Part shown: piece after piece, positions 22,412-34,196 of the stretch
Layout: each line of letters begins with the position of its first letter
How positions within the stretch are numbered: position 1 is the first letter of the stretch
DNA from: Opisthorchis felineus
Taxonomy: Eukaryota; Platyhelminthes; Trematoda; Opisthorchiida; Opisthorchiidae
Assembly: GCA_004794785.1 (NCBI GenBank)
Contig: SJOL01008389.1
Location: forward strand, 560,385-624,384
DNA: 64,000 nt
Direction of reading: 5' to 3'
The notes under the pieces: model-generated
What the model was told of the DNA's origin: nothing
The model's database searches: none
The model's input: the letters and a program-made list of their open reading frames with translations, nothing else
Program-made: the position numbers and the translations under genes

Positions 22412-22971
22412 TGTGACGTAATTAGGTTGGTTATCAGAAGGTGACAATTACTAACAAATGTCTATTTTACCAGAATGATTATGATTACAAAAGTTATATA
22501 CACTTGATAAAAATAAATACAATACAAGAAGGGAATAAGCCAAAAAGTGACTTATCGTTTGAGGACAACTGTTGAGAGTTCCTGAGTGAAGTTCCGGACG
22601 CGGGATGTGTCTTCTCTGCAGTATAGCTGCTACACGTGTTCCGTGGTTGGCCGTGGAGACTTGTGGAGCTCGGTTGACTTCCTGTCCTGTGCGTGCGAGT
22701 ATGTGAGTTTGGGCTGAGTTGTATGCCTATTTATTGTGTACAGTGTGAAGAGAAGGGTGTCCGTTCGTATTTGATAATTGCACGAACATGAATACAGCTT
22801 CACCTGATGTGGTTGAAGTTCGTAAGCCTGGCGCGTGACGCAGGTGGTGGCCGCGTAAACAAAAATGGATAGTAATTGTACTGTACATGTCGGCTAAGTT
22901 TGCAAGTGGGAACAGGAAGTGTTACTTGATTTGAGTGTTTGTGACGCGTGACCTAATAAGTGACCGCTACA
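22412..22971 (-). mobile_element. Probable 3' LTR of a gypsy element
   Basis: On the minus strand a polypurine tract (cgctagggggagagtatt, 22972-22989) is followed directly by TGTAGCGGTCAC, and the interval ends in CACA at 22412. A TG...CA layout after a polypurine tract, downstream of an integrase in the same orientation, is what a 3' LTR looks like. It includes a TATA-like tatataac. The inner end is inferred; no second LTR copy was found for comparison. Confidence 0.55.
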
Positions 22972-23026
22972 AATACTCTCCCCCTAGCGAAGGAGAAAGT
23001 AGGTGTTGATGAAATGGTAGGTGATG

Positions 23027-23484
23027 TTAACCTGAGGCGAAACGGTCTGGCCAGTGGACGTGTCTGCCAGAGCGGGTGATGCGTTGATCACCCAAATGAG
23101 TGGCAGGCGAGACAGGTGGAGACGTAGGAGGATGTGATGAATTTGTATCACTGATCGGAGTGTGTACAGACGGTGTAGGGGTACTGGATTCCGTGACAGT
23201 GTATGCCGGGATTGGCCTGGGATAGGGAATCATTCGTAAAACTAATTCTGCTGGTGAACAGTGTATGGAAGCACGAAACATTGTGCGCAAATGTAGGAGT
23301 ATCGAGGATAATTGATAAGACCAGTTAGTGGAGCTGTTTTGTGCTCGCAAAGCGGTCTTTAAATGTCGATGAAATCGCTCCACTAGACCATTTGCTTGAG
23401 GATGGTATGCCGTGGTGCGAATGCGTGTGCATCCTAGCAGTTCTGTGAGGCGTTGAAATAGATGGGATTCGAATTGGGAACCAC
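23027..23484 (-). pseudogene. Gypsy integrase C-terminal fragment
   Basis: The minus-strand translation gives GSQFESHLFQRLTELLG, then AYHPQANGLVERFHRHLK, the end of a retroviral-type integrase core with the NGxVERxHR motif. A Pro/Thr/Ser-rich C-terminus follows, ending TRSGRHVHWPDRFASG, typical of flatworm Ty3/gypsy polyproteins. The catalytic Asp residues upstream are missing because another element starts at about 23487. It leads into the LTR at 22971. Confidence 0.85.
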
Positions 23485-23486
23485 CG

Positions 23487-24892
23487 TTTTAACGAGGCTT
23501 CTGGCGTTACTGATTCTTCGTCAACTTACGGCGGCACGCAAAACCTTCAACCGTGAACATCAAGCGGATTTCGACCGAGTAGGGGCTGCACATTCGTCAT
23601 TTGTGGGGACGAACACGGTCTTGGTGTCTCTTGACTTTAAGGCTGTGTTCAGTTCTGTCGATCGGTCAGTGCTCTTAACCGCACTTGCCCAACAGTTGAT
23701 GCCACAGAAGTTTGTGAACATAATCCGGTCCCTATATCACATGTTTCTGGACGTGTGAGTTTACGGTAATCCCTTTCCAAGCTTAACTACAAACGGCCGT
23801 ATCCAGCAAGGATGTCCGTTCCTCCATTTTTGCTCAAATTCGTCATCGGAGGAATAATTAGGTGAACGCTGGAGGGTTTTCAAACCCCCGGTGTTCAAAT
23901 CACTGCTGTTGAAAAACTGGTCGACCTGAAGTACGCAAAAGATATCGTCTTCATTTTTGAAAACGTAGGCCAAACTCAAGCTCTGGTGAATAAACTGACC
24001 ACCATCATACCATCTTTTGGCGTTCGCCTTGCACCTTCAGAGTGCAAAGTCATGATTCGGAACATGCAGTCTTTCAAAGTACAATTTGCAATTCAACGAG
24101 AAGCAACGAGAGAAGCTGTGAAGAATCCGTAGTTGAATTAGCCCTGACAGAAGCGCGTTTGCTGAAGTCAGTGCAAGAATTTCAAAGGCCTGAATCACCT
24201 TTGCTTCACTTGTGGGGTCGACGAGACTTCACTGGTCTCATGGGTTTCGTCTACCGGGTTAGAGTAAGCTATGTATTGTCCTATAGGTACTAGTCATGAC
24301 CTCTGCGGACAGAGGTAAGGCGTCTTCAGTTTTTTCACCACCGACTTCTGAAAAGTGTTGCTGGTATCCGATGGCCTCAACGGATCTGTACCAAGGTAAT
24401 TAAAAAACAGGCATTTGGTTGTGCAGCAGGTACTTAAGACGTGCAAAACATCCAGTATCATCACCCGCAGTGGCTCGCCAATAGGAACACCGGAACATCG
24501 TCTACGGAGACGGGTGTTGTTCTCCATGCCTCTTCTAAGATGGAGAAAAATGCGAGGTAGACAATTTATGACTTGAGTGAAGGGTTTGAAGGAAATTACG
24601 AAGAGTTTCGGTAATGTTGGTGCGATCCGTCATCGAGGATGGAGTCTTCGTGACCATGCCGACTGTTGGCCGTAGGCGTTGCAAGAAATGGCGACTGATC
24701 GATATCAGTGGCATTTGTGCTGTCATTTTCTTTCCGCATTGTCTTATTGAGCGGGTGGAGATGTCGACACCTTGGAATGCTTGTGGTCCCTCCCGCATCC
24801 ATATTTTCTCGTCCTTTCCACTTTGAGGCTTAATATATAATTAAACAAACTTTGAAGTTGTGCGGCTTTGATGTTGATTGATTGATTGATGT
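23487..24892 (+). mobile_element. 5'-truncated non-LTR retrotransposon (reverse transcriptase remnant)
   Basis: Broken frames on the plus strand encode RT segments: LTRLLALLILRQLTAARKTF, VSLDFKAVFSSVDRSVLL, IIRSLYHMF, GRIQQGCPF, and LVDLKYAKDIVFIF, where the catalytic YADD is changed to YAKD. After stops and frameshifts comes a C-terminal remnant around 24630-24800. The copy ends with ttgattgattgattgatg (24875-24892), a short tandem tail of the kind seen at the 3' ends of RTE-like non-LTR elements. It is dead. Its family matches the longer element at 28.9-31.3 kb. Confidence 0.8.
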
Positions 24893-27800
24893 TTCTGTCT
24901 CTGAAAGTGACTGATGAGGACGAGGACGAGGAGGATGGTAGTGACGAACCAGCCCTCTATCAAGTCCAGTTTTTTGTCCTTGTTAGCACACTCCATTACG
25001 AGGATCTCTTCCTACTCTTCGAGTTCTATGTTGAGAATTGTCGCCAGAGCCAGGCGGTGCATCTTCCACTCATTAACACACCATATATTAGAAGACTACA
25101 CTCAACAAACTACTGGATACAGGCGATGTGACAACACGATACCGTACAAGTGGAAAACGGAAAAACGAAAAGATGAAAATCGGGTACCTACAGTGTGGGC
25201 CACCTGAATCTTCCCACTTCGGCCAACTGTCAAGCCGTCAAATCGGGTTAAGCCAAAGAAGCAGGGGTTTCAGTGACTGTGTCAGTGACGAGGATATCTG
25301 AGTCAAATTTCACACCTGTATATACCAGTATGTACACACAAAGCCTCTTTGAACGGATTTTAAAGAAATCTGTGCAGTTCAGTTTATGCCACATCAGTGT
25401 AAATGGGGTGGTAAAATTCCAATACTTTGGTTTGCCGGACTGAAAGCTAAATTAAGACCAAGTTATGACTGGGGTAGCTTCTTCCCCAGTCGATACACGA
25501 AACGTTAATTGGAAAAGGTGGTAGGGCAATCAGCGTTGAGTTTCTATATGGCGACAACATAATTATCACCTAAAATTCAACGGGAGCACGTAAAAAATGT
25601 CCTCGTGGGTGTTGAGCCACTCCTACGTCCAGACAGTTTCAGACTTCTGTAGCCATTCTCTCACAGCTTGCATAGTATCGGAGCCCAACATGTAATGTAG
25701 TCATTTTTTATGCACAACATTTACAGATAATGAGGTCAGAGACAGGCAGACGATTTGTAAACACCCAAGCCTCCTTAATGGCTCAACGAACAAGATTGCT
25801 GGTTACCGTTTCACTGATCCGCTTTCAACTTCTATGGGAACCCCCAAATAGTTTGCTGGTCCTCATCCTGATTATATATACATATCTTTTCAATGCGTAG
25901 AACCTATGGATATGGCATAGCGTGACTGAGAAGGATTCGCCAACTGCCTGTTTCCGGTCCGCACAGCTGTCGGAACTCAGTCAGTTTTTCGCCTAATCTG
26001 GTATTTCACTCAATGTGCACCGGATATTTTCCACAACTTTCAGGCTGTTTTAGAAAGTTTCGTGGATGCGAAAAGTCTTTTGTGACTGCTTATGGGATAT
26101 TATTCGTTGTGGTATACGGAATTAAAGATTCTACGATTTCCAGATCGCCTGTCGTTTGTACTTACTTAAACTGTGCACATCCGGTGGTCCTGAGGGGAGA
26201 CCTGTGGCTACTTGCAACATCATAACGGTCAGTTAGAAGAATACGTCAATAATATGCAAACCAAGTGATAGACCATTAGTTTTGTATGAATCTGATCACA
26301 CTCCTTGGCTGAATTTAACTGAAGGGTCCTGGTAGACAAACTGATTGTAATCCACAAGGTGGAGGACCAGTAAGTAGTTCATTAGTAGTTAGAAGTTTCT
26401 GAAATGCTTTTTCGCTCGACTCCAGTATTAGCAGTGCCTGATACACGAAATTCTTTTGTGATTAAATCACAAAGCCTCAGGAGCCAAAACATGGTGACGA
26501 ACAAGGTTCATCTAACAGATGCAACAATACAACCACGTGTATCCATCTCTATTAATCACTTTTCAAAAGCTTGTTGGATTCAGTCTTATCAAAGAAGTGG
26601 TCGTAACATAAGAGGCCGAACAACTGAACACTTGTGAGTATTATGTAGCTTGTATTAAACAGGGAGTCATTACAAAGAGTGCAATTAGGCATAAGGAACG
26701 TTGCGTTATTGTCAACTCGCTTGTATTTGTCAACTGCATCAGAATGCTTGTAAATATGGGCAACCACAAATAGAAGGCGGGTTTACTAAAGTAATTCTTC
26801 CTCCGACCAAAACATTTGCAAGTTTCTGAGACGCAAAATGCAAATAGGGTTGGACCAATTGCTGTGGAGAACCGATAGTCCATCCGAAACGCATTCCCAT
26901 ATATTATGAATTTGTAACCGTATTGACCACATGAAGATTTGCCGAAAACGATCATTTGTTAAACTTTCTATGTCCTAATGAGGACCGTTCATTGACTACA
27001 GATATGCTTTGTACAACCAAACTTGCCAAACCACTGAAATCAACTTATCAAACTCCATTTAGTTAGGCAAAATTCTCTTTGGCATAAACCGCTTCAAGCT
27101 ACTCGAAATGCTCACAGCCTAAAAATCCATGCATTCCACATCGGGAGGCTGCGTCAAAAATTCGGGTAACTGAATTAGTCTATGGACAGCAAAGTAATGA
27201 TTGGTGATCTCTGAAATAGATTCAGTGCAAGTTTTCAGTAATTTGCTCATGCAACCTGATTCGACGCACGCATCTGACGACACGACCGCATCTCATTCTT
27301 GGTGCGATCGTTTGATCGTGACAATGAAGGCACAAGCAACTGACCAAATTTGTTTGACAGTCGTCAAAATGTAAACACAACAAGTTAATCAGTTGGTTAG
27401 GTCAGCAGTGATGTATGCACTTTACAGCTTACTTTCGATCATTTTGACGAAGTCTATTTATCTTGTCGTTGAAAAGCTCCGGTCAAGGACACTGAGTGCC
27501 ACATGGGACTCCAAGATAAACTGAAACCTTTTCGGCTGACATTCACACATTGTGTGCTACATATCCGGTAACATACAACAAAAAGTCCAGCTTTTCACTG
27601 TGCTACCCTTCGTTTATTCTTCACCGCTTTCGCATCGTATTTGTCCGAATATGAAGGAATGAATGTTTTGACATCATCTTGACACCAGTGGATGAGCTTC
27701 TTTTCTACCCAATGAATTGCACCGCCTCGTTCGCGCACAATGGTTTTGCATTGTAAATCTCACTGCGTGCTATAAGATGAAACTATCATTCTCCCATATG

Positions 27801-28479
27801 TTATACCTGTTTCCTCCTCTCACTCGCGTCATCTGCTTTTTGAATCCCGGCTCAACTGTTAGAAGACAAGCTCGAAGCTCAGCGGGAAAATGTTCACACA
27901 CAGTTGACTGATTCCCCGAATTAATCTTCTCAGATTGCACGACTTCGTGGAATCACGGGTGAGGATGCATTCGGATACACTGTGAAAACTACAACAGTAA
28001 AAAGTAGAAATGGGGCCGACAGGTCATCGTTATCAAGATTTTACCCCATGATTGGCCTTTGTCCTGCTTTAACTAGCAGTTTGACCGTCGGGCATAGAGT
28101 AGCGAAACACATCAGCCGCAAAAGACGGAATAATTGAAACTCTCTGAATGGAAGAATGTTGCCAGTAGATTCTAAGGCCAGTTAAGTCTCTGTCATGGCG
28201 GCAGTATTCTGCAATGTCCCTAGACAGGTCCTTCCGAAGAGGGGTTTCTCCAAAGGAGAAGCCTTTCACTCCGGTAATCTCTCTCCTTAGGGTTTCATAT
28301 AATGGCCTGCCATCTTATGGATAACTAGTTCCCGTTCAAGATTTTACCAAACGAACTGGTTTTGAATCACACTACCGCCTTTAGTTCCGGTTGTACGTGG
28401 TAGATATGTTCCTGTTTCGTCAAGAAGAGATTGCGGGCGGGTGCTGGTATACTATTACTGTAGCACAAGTTTTTTTTCA
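24893..28479. other. No confirmed gene
   Basis: Between the two non-LTR elements I see only the candidate exon at 26435 and small ORFs without recognisable content. Confidence 0.45.
26435..26633 (+). CDS. Unassigned candidate exon
   Basis: After ccagtattagcag the frame (two bases, then codons) is open for 65 codons to a consensus donor gtgagt. The product includes DTRNSFVIKSQSLRSQNM, HLTDATIQPRVSISINHF and YQRSGRNIRGRTTEH. Both splice sites are good. It could continue the plus-strand gene or belong to another one; the phases do not link it to 21848. Confidence 0.33.
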
Positions 28480-28790
28480 GGGAACAAGTCACCATGCCTC
28501 TCCGAAACCTTGACACGGAGGACCAGGAGATCGTGTTCGTCAGAACTATATCCAGTGACCAAATTGGTGAGATGCTCCGCGAGTGTCAGAATGAAAATTC
28601 CAAGTATAGCTCGGTCCGTCACGAAGAGACTGAATCTAACCGTGGTGTGACGGTTTGCGTACCCCGCGACCCACTGAGATATGCTGGGGTGTGTCTGTGC
28701 GACACTCGCAGTCTTTCATATCAGGTTGTTCAATGGTTAGAGTTCTGACGAACGCAGTCTCCTGGTCCTCCAGGTTGGGGGTCGGAACAT
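28480..28790. repeat. Inverted duplication (fold-back) of about 80 bases
   Basis: The stretch at about 28518-28600 (ggaccaggagatcgtgttcg, tcagaact, tgagatg, gcgagtgtc) recurs in reverse complement at about 28705-28785, separated by about 100 bases. Arms match at most positions but have diverged. It lies at the left edge of the non-LTR element and may be its 5' untranslated region. Confidence 0.6.
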
Positions 28791-28913
28791 GTATGGCGAC
28801 CTGTTCTGTAGAGACTGAAGTACACTTGCATTTCCCGCCAAACACCGCTGCCTTGCGGTTAGGCTTTTGAGCCAAAGGCTTTGGTTGAGGACCCTAATCG
28901 TCCTCCTGTCTAG

Positions 28914-29516
28914 GTGTGGGCGCCCTGGCAGTATCCCAAACGACGTACAACCATGAATCGCACACATGCAAATAAACTCATGCCACATCAGCCGTTGCGT
29001 GATGTCATCAGCCGGGTCTCCCTACTTGTTGCATGCAGCAGGGATGGTAAGCGAAAACAGACTACTACTAACGCCTCCATTCTTTCTCTTTCACATACGT
29101 TTTCTTCCCCCTTTCCACGCCCCATCAGTAACTCTCTCCTTGTAGGCCCAGCACTTAGGACTGATGACTCCGTTCGCCCTGCATCGGTTTTGCAAGCAAC
29201 ATCTGCTCGTCACATNTCGAAATCAATCTTCAAGCTCCGAAGCCTAGTCTGTCTGGCCGCCTTCAATTTTCGCACTCTGAAGCAAGCAGGACAACAAGCT
29301 GCTCTTGCTCTCACACTGGACTCGCATGACAATGATGTGTGCTGTGTCCCAGAAACAAGAATGCAAGATGCAAGCATAGAGGTTGAGCTAACCGTCCCAG
29401 CACTCTCCACTCGCTGCCGACCGCGCACCTCTGGCGACCCAGTGGCTACTGCGGCAGGATGTGCACGGTTTGGGAGCGTCCCAAGTCACCGGGAGGAAGG
29501 ATCCTTGCTTGACTAG
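28914..29516 (+). pseudogene. Endonuclease N-terminal ORF of the non-LTR element
   Basis: This is the longest open stretch of the element (200 codons). Its first 100 codons are Ser/Thr/Arg-rich and unlike any domain. The endonuclease begins around residue 110 and runs on to VPETRMQDAS. The frame is lost near 29440, where the endonuclease continues in another frame. The single N at 29216 falls inside and hides one codon. Confidence 0.7.
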
Positions 29517-31330
29517 ATACCCGTTGATAGTCTCCTTTGTGCGATTCGTCTGGCATGATCTGTAAAGGAGTCTCACAAGTGGGGTGTTGATCGATGTCCG
29601 TCTATCGTGTCCGCTTACGACCCAACCAGCTGAACCTCTGACACCATCAAAGACAAGATTTATGACGCCCTGAATACCTTGTTACGGCGAGCTAGAAGCT
29701 CAGACATCGTTGGGGTTGCCGGAGATCAGAATGCACAAGTGGGCAGGCTTAGCGCATCTGAGATTCAATTAGGTGGTCGACATGGATTGGACTCGGTACG
29801 TACAGACGATGGCGAAAGACTGCCTCAACTATGCACTGACCGCAGCCTGTTTTTATGCAATACTAACATCCGAAATAATTGAAGTCGTCTGGCCATATGG
29901 TATCCTCCAACGGCGTGCTGGCTATGAACTCAAATTGACCACATCGCCATCAGTTACCGATGGCGCGGATCAATAACTGACTGCCAGTCGTTTTGGAACA
30001 CATTTGTGGATTCCGACAACGCGCTCATCCGGAGTCGCCTATCTCTTCTTTTTCCAGGGCCACGTAAGGTGCGGACAAATCGCTTCGCCACTGAGAGAAT
30101 GGCAGATCCTGATATCAGACGAATTCATCAGAATCGTCTTCTGGAGTTTCTTCCAACTGCACCACCATCAGATATGGATTCAGACTGAGACGAGATCGCC
30201 ACCTCTTTGCACAGTGCTGGGAGTTTTGCCTGTGGCACGGCGCTTCCAGGCCCACTCAAGCACTGGATATCAGACCGAACAGTGACGCTGCTTAAATCTC
30301 GGAGAAATATCCCCGCCGGCGCCGAATATTACTTGGCCCGATGAATTATCAGACGTCAAGTAAAAGTGAGCGTGCGCGCTGATCGTGAAGTCTGATGAAC
30401 TTGGAGGGCTAAGGAAATGATCTGTGAGACCGGTCCTCAGAAGCCATCAGGGGGATAAGAATGGAGCGGCCAACTTGAATAAAGGAGAACATTTCGACCG
30501 TTAGGCCGTATATTTCGAACGGCAATTCTTGTGGCCACTAGCTGCCACCCTCAATTTTAGTATTCTTGGATTTCAAAGGTGCATTTAACTCGGTTGATCG
30601 GCCTGTTCTGCTTAACACGCTTGCACAGCAGGGAATGCCCCGGAAATAGATAAATACAATAAGGCCTTTGTATTCTCGATCGAGGGCGTGAGAGCATATG
30701 GAATGCTTTCCAAAAGCTTCCATACAAAAAGAGATGTCCGACACGGGTGCCCACTCTATCCATTACTATTCAATTTCGTGATTAGTGACAATGAAACAAA
30801 CGCTGGAAAGTCTTCAAAACCCCGGTGTTCAAATAGCCTCTGACGAAAACCTTGTCGATCTGGGATATGCAGACGATATGATTCTCGTCTTTGATGAGAA
30901 GGCGCAGGTGTTTTTGGATGAACTGACTAAATTCAACCCATCCGTAATGAGGTAATTAGAACGCGAAATTTCTGTTGTGCAACAGGGACTTCCATTGGAG
31001 AATGTGTTCAGCACCAGAAGTTGCGTTGATTAGTCCATGTATTGCATATGCCGAGCCATCGTTTGCCAAAGAGAGTGCTGTTTTCCGTGCCCACTTCAGA
31101 GGGATGGAAGCAGAGGGGTGCTCAGCCCTTGTCCTGGCAGAGGGGTATGAAAGAGATTACGAAAAGTCTGGGTACTGTCGGCGCGACTCGCCTTCCAGGA
31201 TGTGGACCGCGTGATCTCATTGCGCCTGGTTGGAGACGCTGCAAGATATGGCTGCTAATCGATGCAAGTTACGCTCTTGTTGTCAGTTTCTATCCAGATT
31301 GCCTGAATGAGTGTCTGCGGGCGTAGGCAC
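28914..31330 (+). mobile_element. APE-type non-LTR retrotransposon, near full length but inactive
   Basis: The element encodes an apurinic-type endonuclease followed by a reverse transcriptase. A 200-codon ORF (28914-29516, holding one undetermined base at 29216) ends with the endonuclease start: FNFRTL (catalytic Asn region) and CVPETRMQD (catalytic Glu). Broken frames then give GDQNAQVGRL, QIDHIAISYRWRG and DSDNALIRSRL. RT parts at 30560-30960 are LDFKGAFNSVDRP, RHGCPLYPLLFNFV and LVDLGYADDMILVF with intact YADD. The C-terminal part at 31040-31290 has HRLPKRVLFS, QRGMKEITKSLG and GCGPRDL. Multiple stops and frameshifts disable it. Similar proteins in flukes are often annotated as endonuclease-reverse transcriptase. 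Confidence 0.85.
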
Positions 31331-31425
31331 CTTGGAATGATTGTGGTAGGCTAGCACTAAGTTCCTACCCGGTCAACTTTTATTCTTTTCTTCACAATAA
31401 GCCATTCAAACAAATCATGGCTGTG

Positions 31426-31485
31426 GGGCAGTAGAGCATCACTGTTGAACACTGATGAACTGTCGATGTTGATGATATTCCCGTT
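31426..31485 (-). repeat. Inverted copy of the (CAT)n-linked tail
   Basis: The minus strand reads catcaacatcgacagttcat, then cagtgttcaaca-gtgatgct and ctactgcc, the same block that follows CAT repeats at 18295 and 58885. Only a trace of the CAT run remains. Confidence 0.65.
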
Positions 31486-31738
31486 CATTTGGCCAGTGAT
31501 TTCCACTTGGTTGTCGGCTTTTGATGCTTTAGGAAGTTGTCGAGTGGGCAGCCAGTTGGTTGATATTACCCCTTTCTCAGTAGACATGTGAAAAGCGCGC
31601 GAGACAAATTTTGTCTTTTAATGGCTAGCCCTGGTAACTTTTTGAGGCACTGCAAGTGGTTAAAATCTTAGGTTGACTATTTTTCGAAAAGAATGGTGGA
31701 TCATTCAAGCAACCTGACTACTGGCGAATATATTAATC

Positions 31739-31748
31739 CCCCCCCCCG
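31739..31748. repeat. Poly-C run
   Basis: This is a run of about ten C in otherwise unrecognised intergenic sequence. A similar run of about ten lies near 12671. Confidence 0.8.
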
Positions 31749-33464
31749 AAGAAAGGACACCAGGATAGAAGAAGCTTCTTACCTATCCTGAGCTAGGACT
31801 TTTTCGATAGCGAACCAATCTCTGAAAAAATTGCATAAGGTTTCAGAAATAATTTTAGACGAAAGACTAAACAGCAGTCGATTGAATACACATCGTTTGA
31901 AACATAAAGTTAGATTGTTCCTACAAAGTAAACTGTTTCGGTTACTCGGTGGCCTGAATCGCTCTGTTAAAGTGAGATGTAGTTTACTGCTTGTTTTCTC
32001 ACGTTTTAGAAAGCATCTTTAAAGCATACCTTCCTATCCTACTTCACCTTGCAGAATCGATCACCTATTAAGGACAAAAGTACGAAACGTCTTGCCGGCT
32101 TGTCCAGAAATCACTCCAGAATAGTTCGATATCAGCAGTGAGCTCCTGTTTTAGGTTTAGAGAGTTCCATGGTCATGTTGGCATTTTGTGACGCAAGATT
32201 TGCAGGTTTCCACAGAATATGTATCATAGGGGAATTTTGGACGTTTAATGGTAAAACACGGTTGCATCCAAAATCCACTTTAATTCGAGAGACTACTTGT
32301 GTTTATCCTTCAGGTATTTGAGCGCCGATGCTTCCGTAGCATAGCAGGACTTAGCTTACTGAAACACGCCTGTACTGGAACGGTAAGCGGTCCGGAACTT
32401 GGTGACTAGTAAGAACTGCTGCAGCAGCACGTACGGCCTACACGGTTGACGTGCATGAGAAAAGCACTGTGCACACCAATCATCGTCTAAAGACCCTAGT
32501 TGGCAAAGTTTTCACGCCGAGCGGGCCCCAACATAGCAACACAGAATGAGTGGTCACGGCCACACCGAGTGCTATAGGGTCATTCTAGCCGGGGATCACG
32601 TGATTCCCCTTGTGGTCGCCCAAACAGCCTGTATTGCACGACACGCAACCGGTTATGATCGGATTTCCCGGCTGAAATTTGTCTGTCAAGAAAAGAAAAG
32701 ACTCTTTTTTATTCTCTATTGCTATCAAATTTTCGAATCAGCGTTTTAACGGATTCGTAAAAAACTACAACTACTTAAGGGTAGGTATAGAGATTAACCG
32801 CATGGCAATCGGGTCATTGCTGATAAATCAGTACAGGATACAAGCAAAACCGGCACATATACATAGATTCTTCAAAATTTCACACTGAAAAGACAAAGAA
32901 CCTAGTCAAATTGAATATGGGACTATAAAGTTTTCAAAGTCACAGATTTTTGTGCACAAAAGTACATCCGTACTTCTTACGGGGCACTTGGGAAGACAGT
33001 TTCGTAGTTCAGCATGTGGGGTGGTGGTGTAGAAATGGTTGTGGAGGATCGCGCCAAGGAGACCAGAATAGGTTTTAATATGTCGACTTACCAGGGTTTA
33101 AATGATTAAATTAGGCAATACATCACCGGGGGAGGACTGTATTCCATATAGAATTCAACTACAATACAGTCAAGTTTTCACAGTTGACAATATACAGTGG
33201 GTGAGCGGTATATCATAAGTTGGGCAGTGCCATGAATGAGAGATCTGATTACGGAAAGGAAAGTGTAGAGCAGACAGCAGCGGCTGAACGTGTGTCGATT
33301 GTTCCGGTCGGAGAGCGGGGGATTTTCTAAACTCCTTATTTGTTACACAGTTGCATCCGTTCCCCAGGGGTCTGGAGAGTTTATTTTTGTTATCTATCTA
33401 TGAACACATTATCCCGTGTTCTGCTATGATGGGATCGCTAGGTGGTGACTCGTAAGGTGGCATA

Positions 33465-33625
33465 TTTTGAGGTCTGCGGCGCCCTTTCGGTGCGCAGCAG
33501 GAGGGATGAGTTACCGCCGGGTTTTCTAAGACTAGACAGAAGTGATTGGAAAGCGAGGGTTACGTTCGAACCGCGAACGTTTCTTCCACTGGTTTTGCAC
33601 CCTAACCGTTATCTCAAGCTCAGAA
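33465..33625 (-). repeat. tRNA-derived SINE-like copy 1 (most diverged)
   Basis: The plus strand has agactagacagaagtgattg, gggttacgttcgaaccgc and caccctaaccgttatctc, in the order of the better copies at 57475 and 38468. Read on the minus strand this is an A-box-like then B-box-like order. Confidence 0.45.
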
Positions 33626-34014
33626 GTGAACCGTGGGATGTACCTCAACAGGTTTCACTGGTTTATTTCTGTTACTTTACACTCACCGACCTTCCAGGTA
33701 TGCTCAGTTTGCTCCAATCGGCCTGGATTAAGGTCAACACCATGGATGAACAATGAAAATGACTGACTGGACTTCCTAGCTTTGTATATATGCGGCTGGA
33801 AATCGCGACCAACACATCAGAGTCCGACTGTTGTTCTTTTACACTATCAACAAATTCTGCTCTAAATTATTTATTCCGTTCTCCTAACCGGTGTTGCATA
33901 ATGTTATGGTAACTCATCCAATGCCGGGAGACTTGAATGATCTTGTCCTGGATGGAATAATGCAGAAATGTCGAAGTTTTAGTCGTTGTGGTGACATTTT
34001 TTTTTCCACAACAG

Positions 34015-34196
34015 CGGTATTTGTCTTGGTGAATAGTACTGTACAATGTGGAAATGACGACTCGAACGGTTTCCCTGCTATAATGGAAACTAATGAATGC
34101 CTAATTCCGCCAGTGATTAATGCTGGTCATAACTGGGACCACTCTACGGACGCTTGCAGTAGAAAGTCGGTCAAACTGATTCGCAATAAAAGTTAG
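34015..34196 (+). CDS. Candidate terminal exon, plus strand
   Basis: A long pyrimidine tract ends ttttccacaacag. The frame (two bases, then codons) gives VFVLVNSTVQCGNDDSNGFP through CSRKSVKLIRNKS and stops at TAG 34194-34196. AATAAA lies just before the stop. It could be the last exon of a plus-strand gene converging on the PKC gene. The open frame extends 120 bases upstream of the acceptor, so a longer single-exon reading is possible. Confidence 0.3.
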
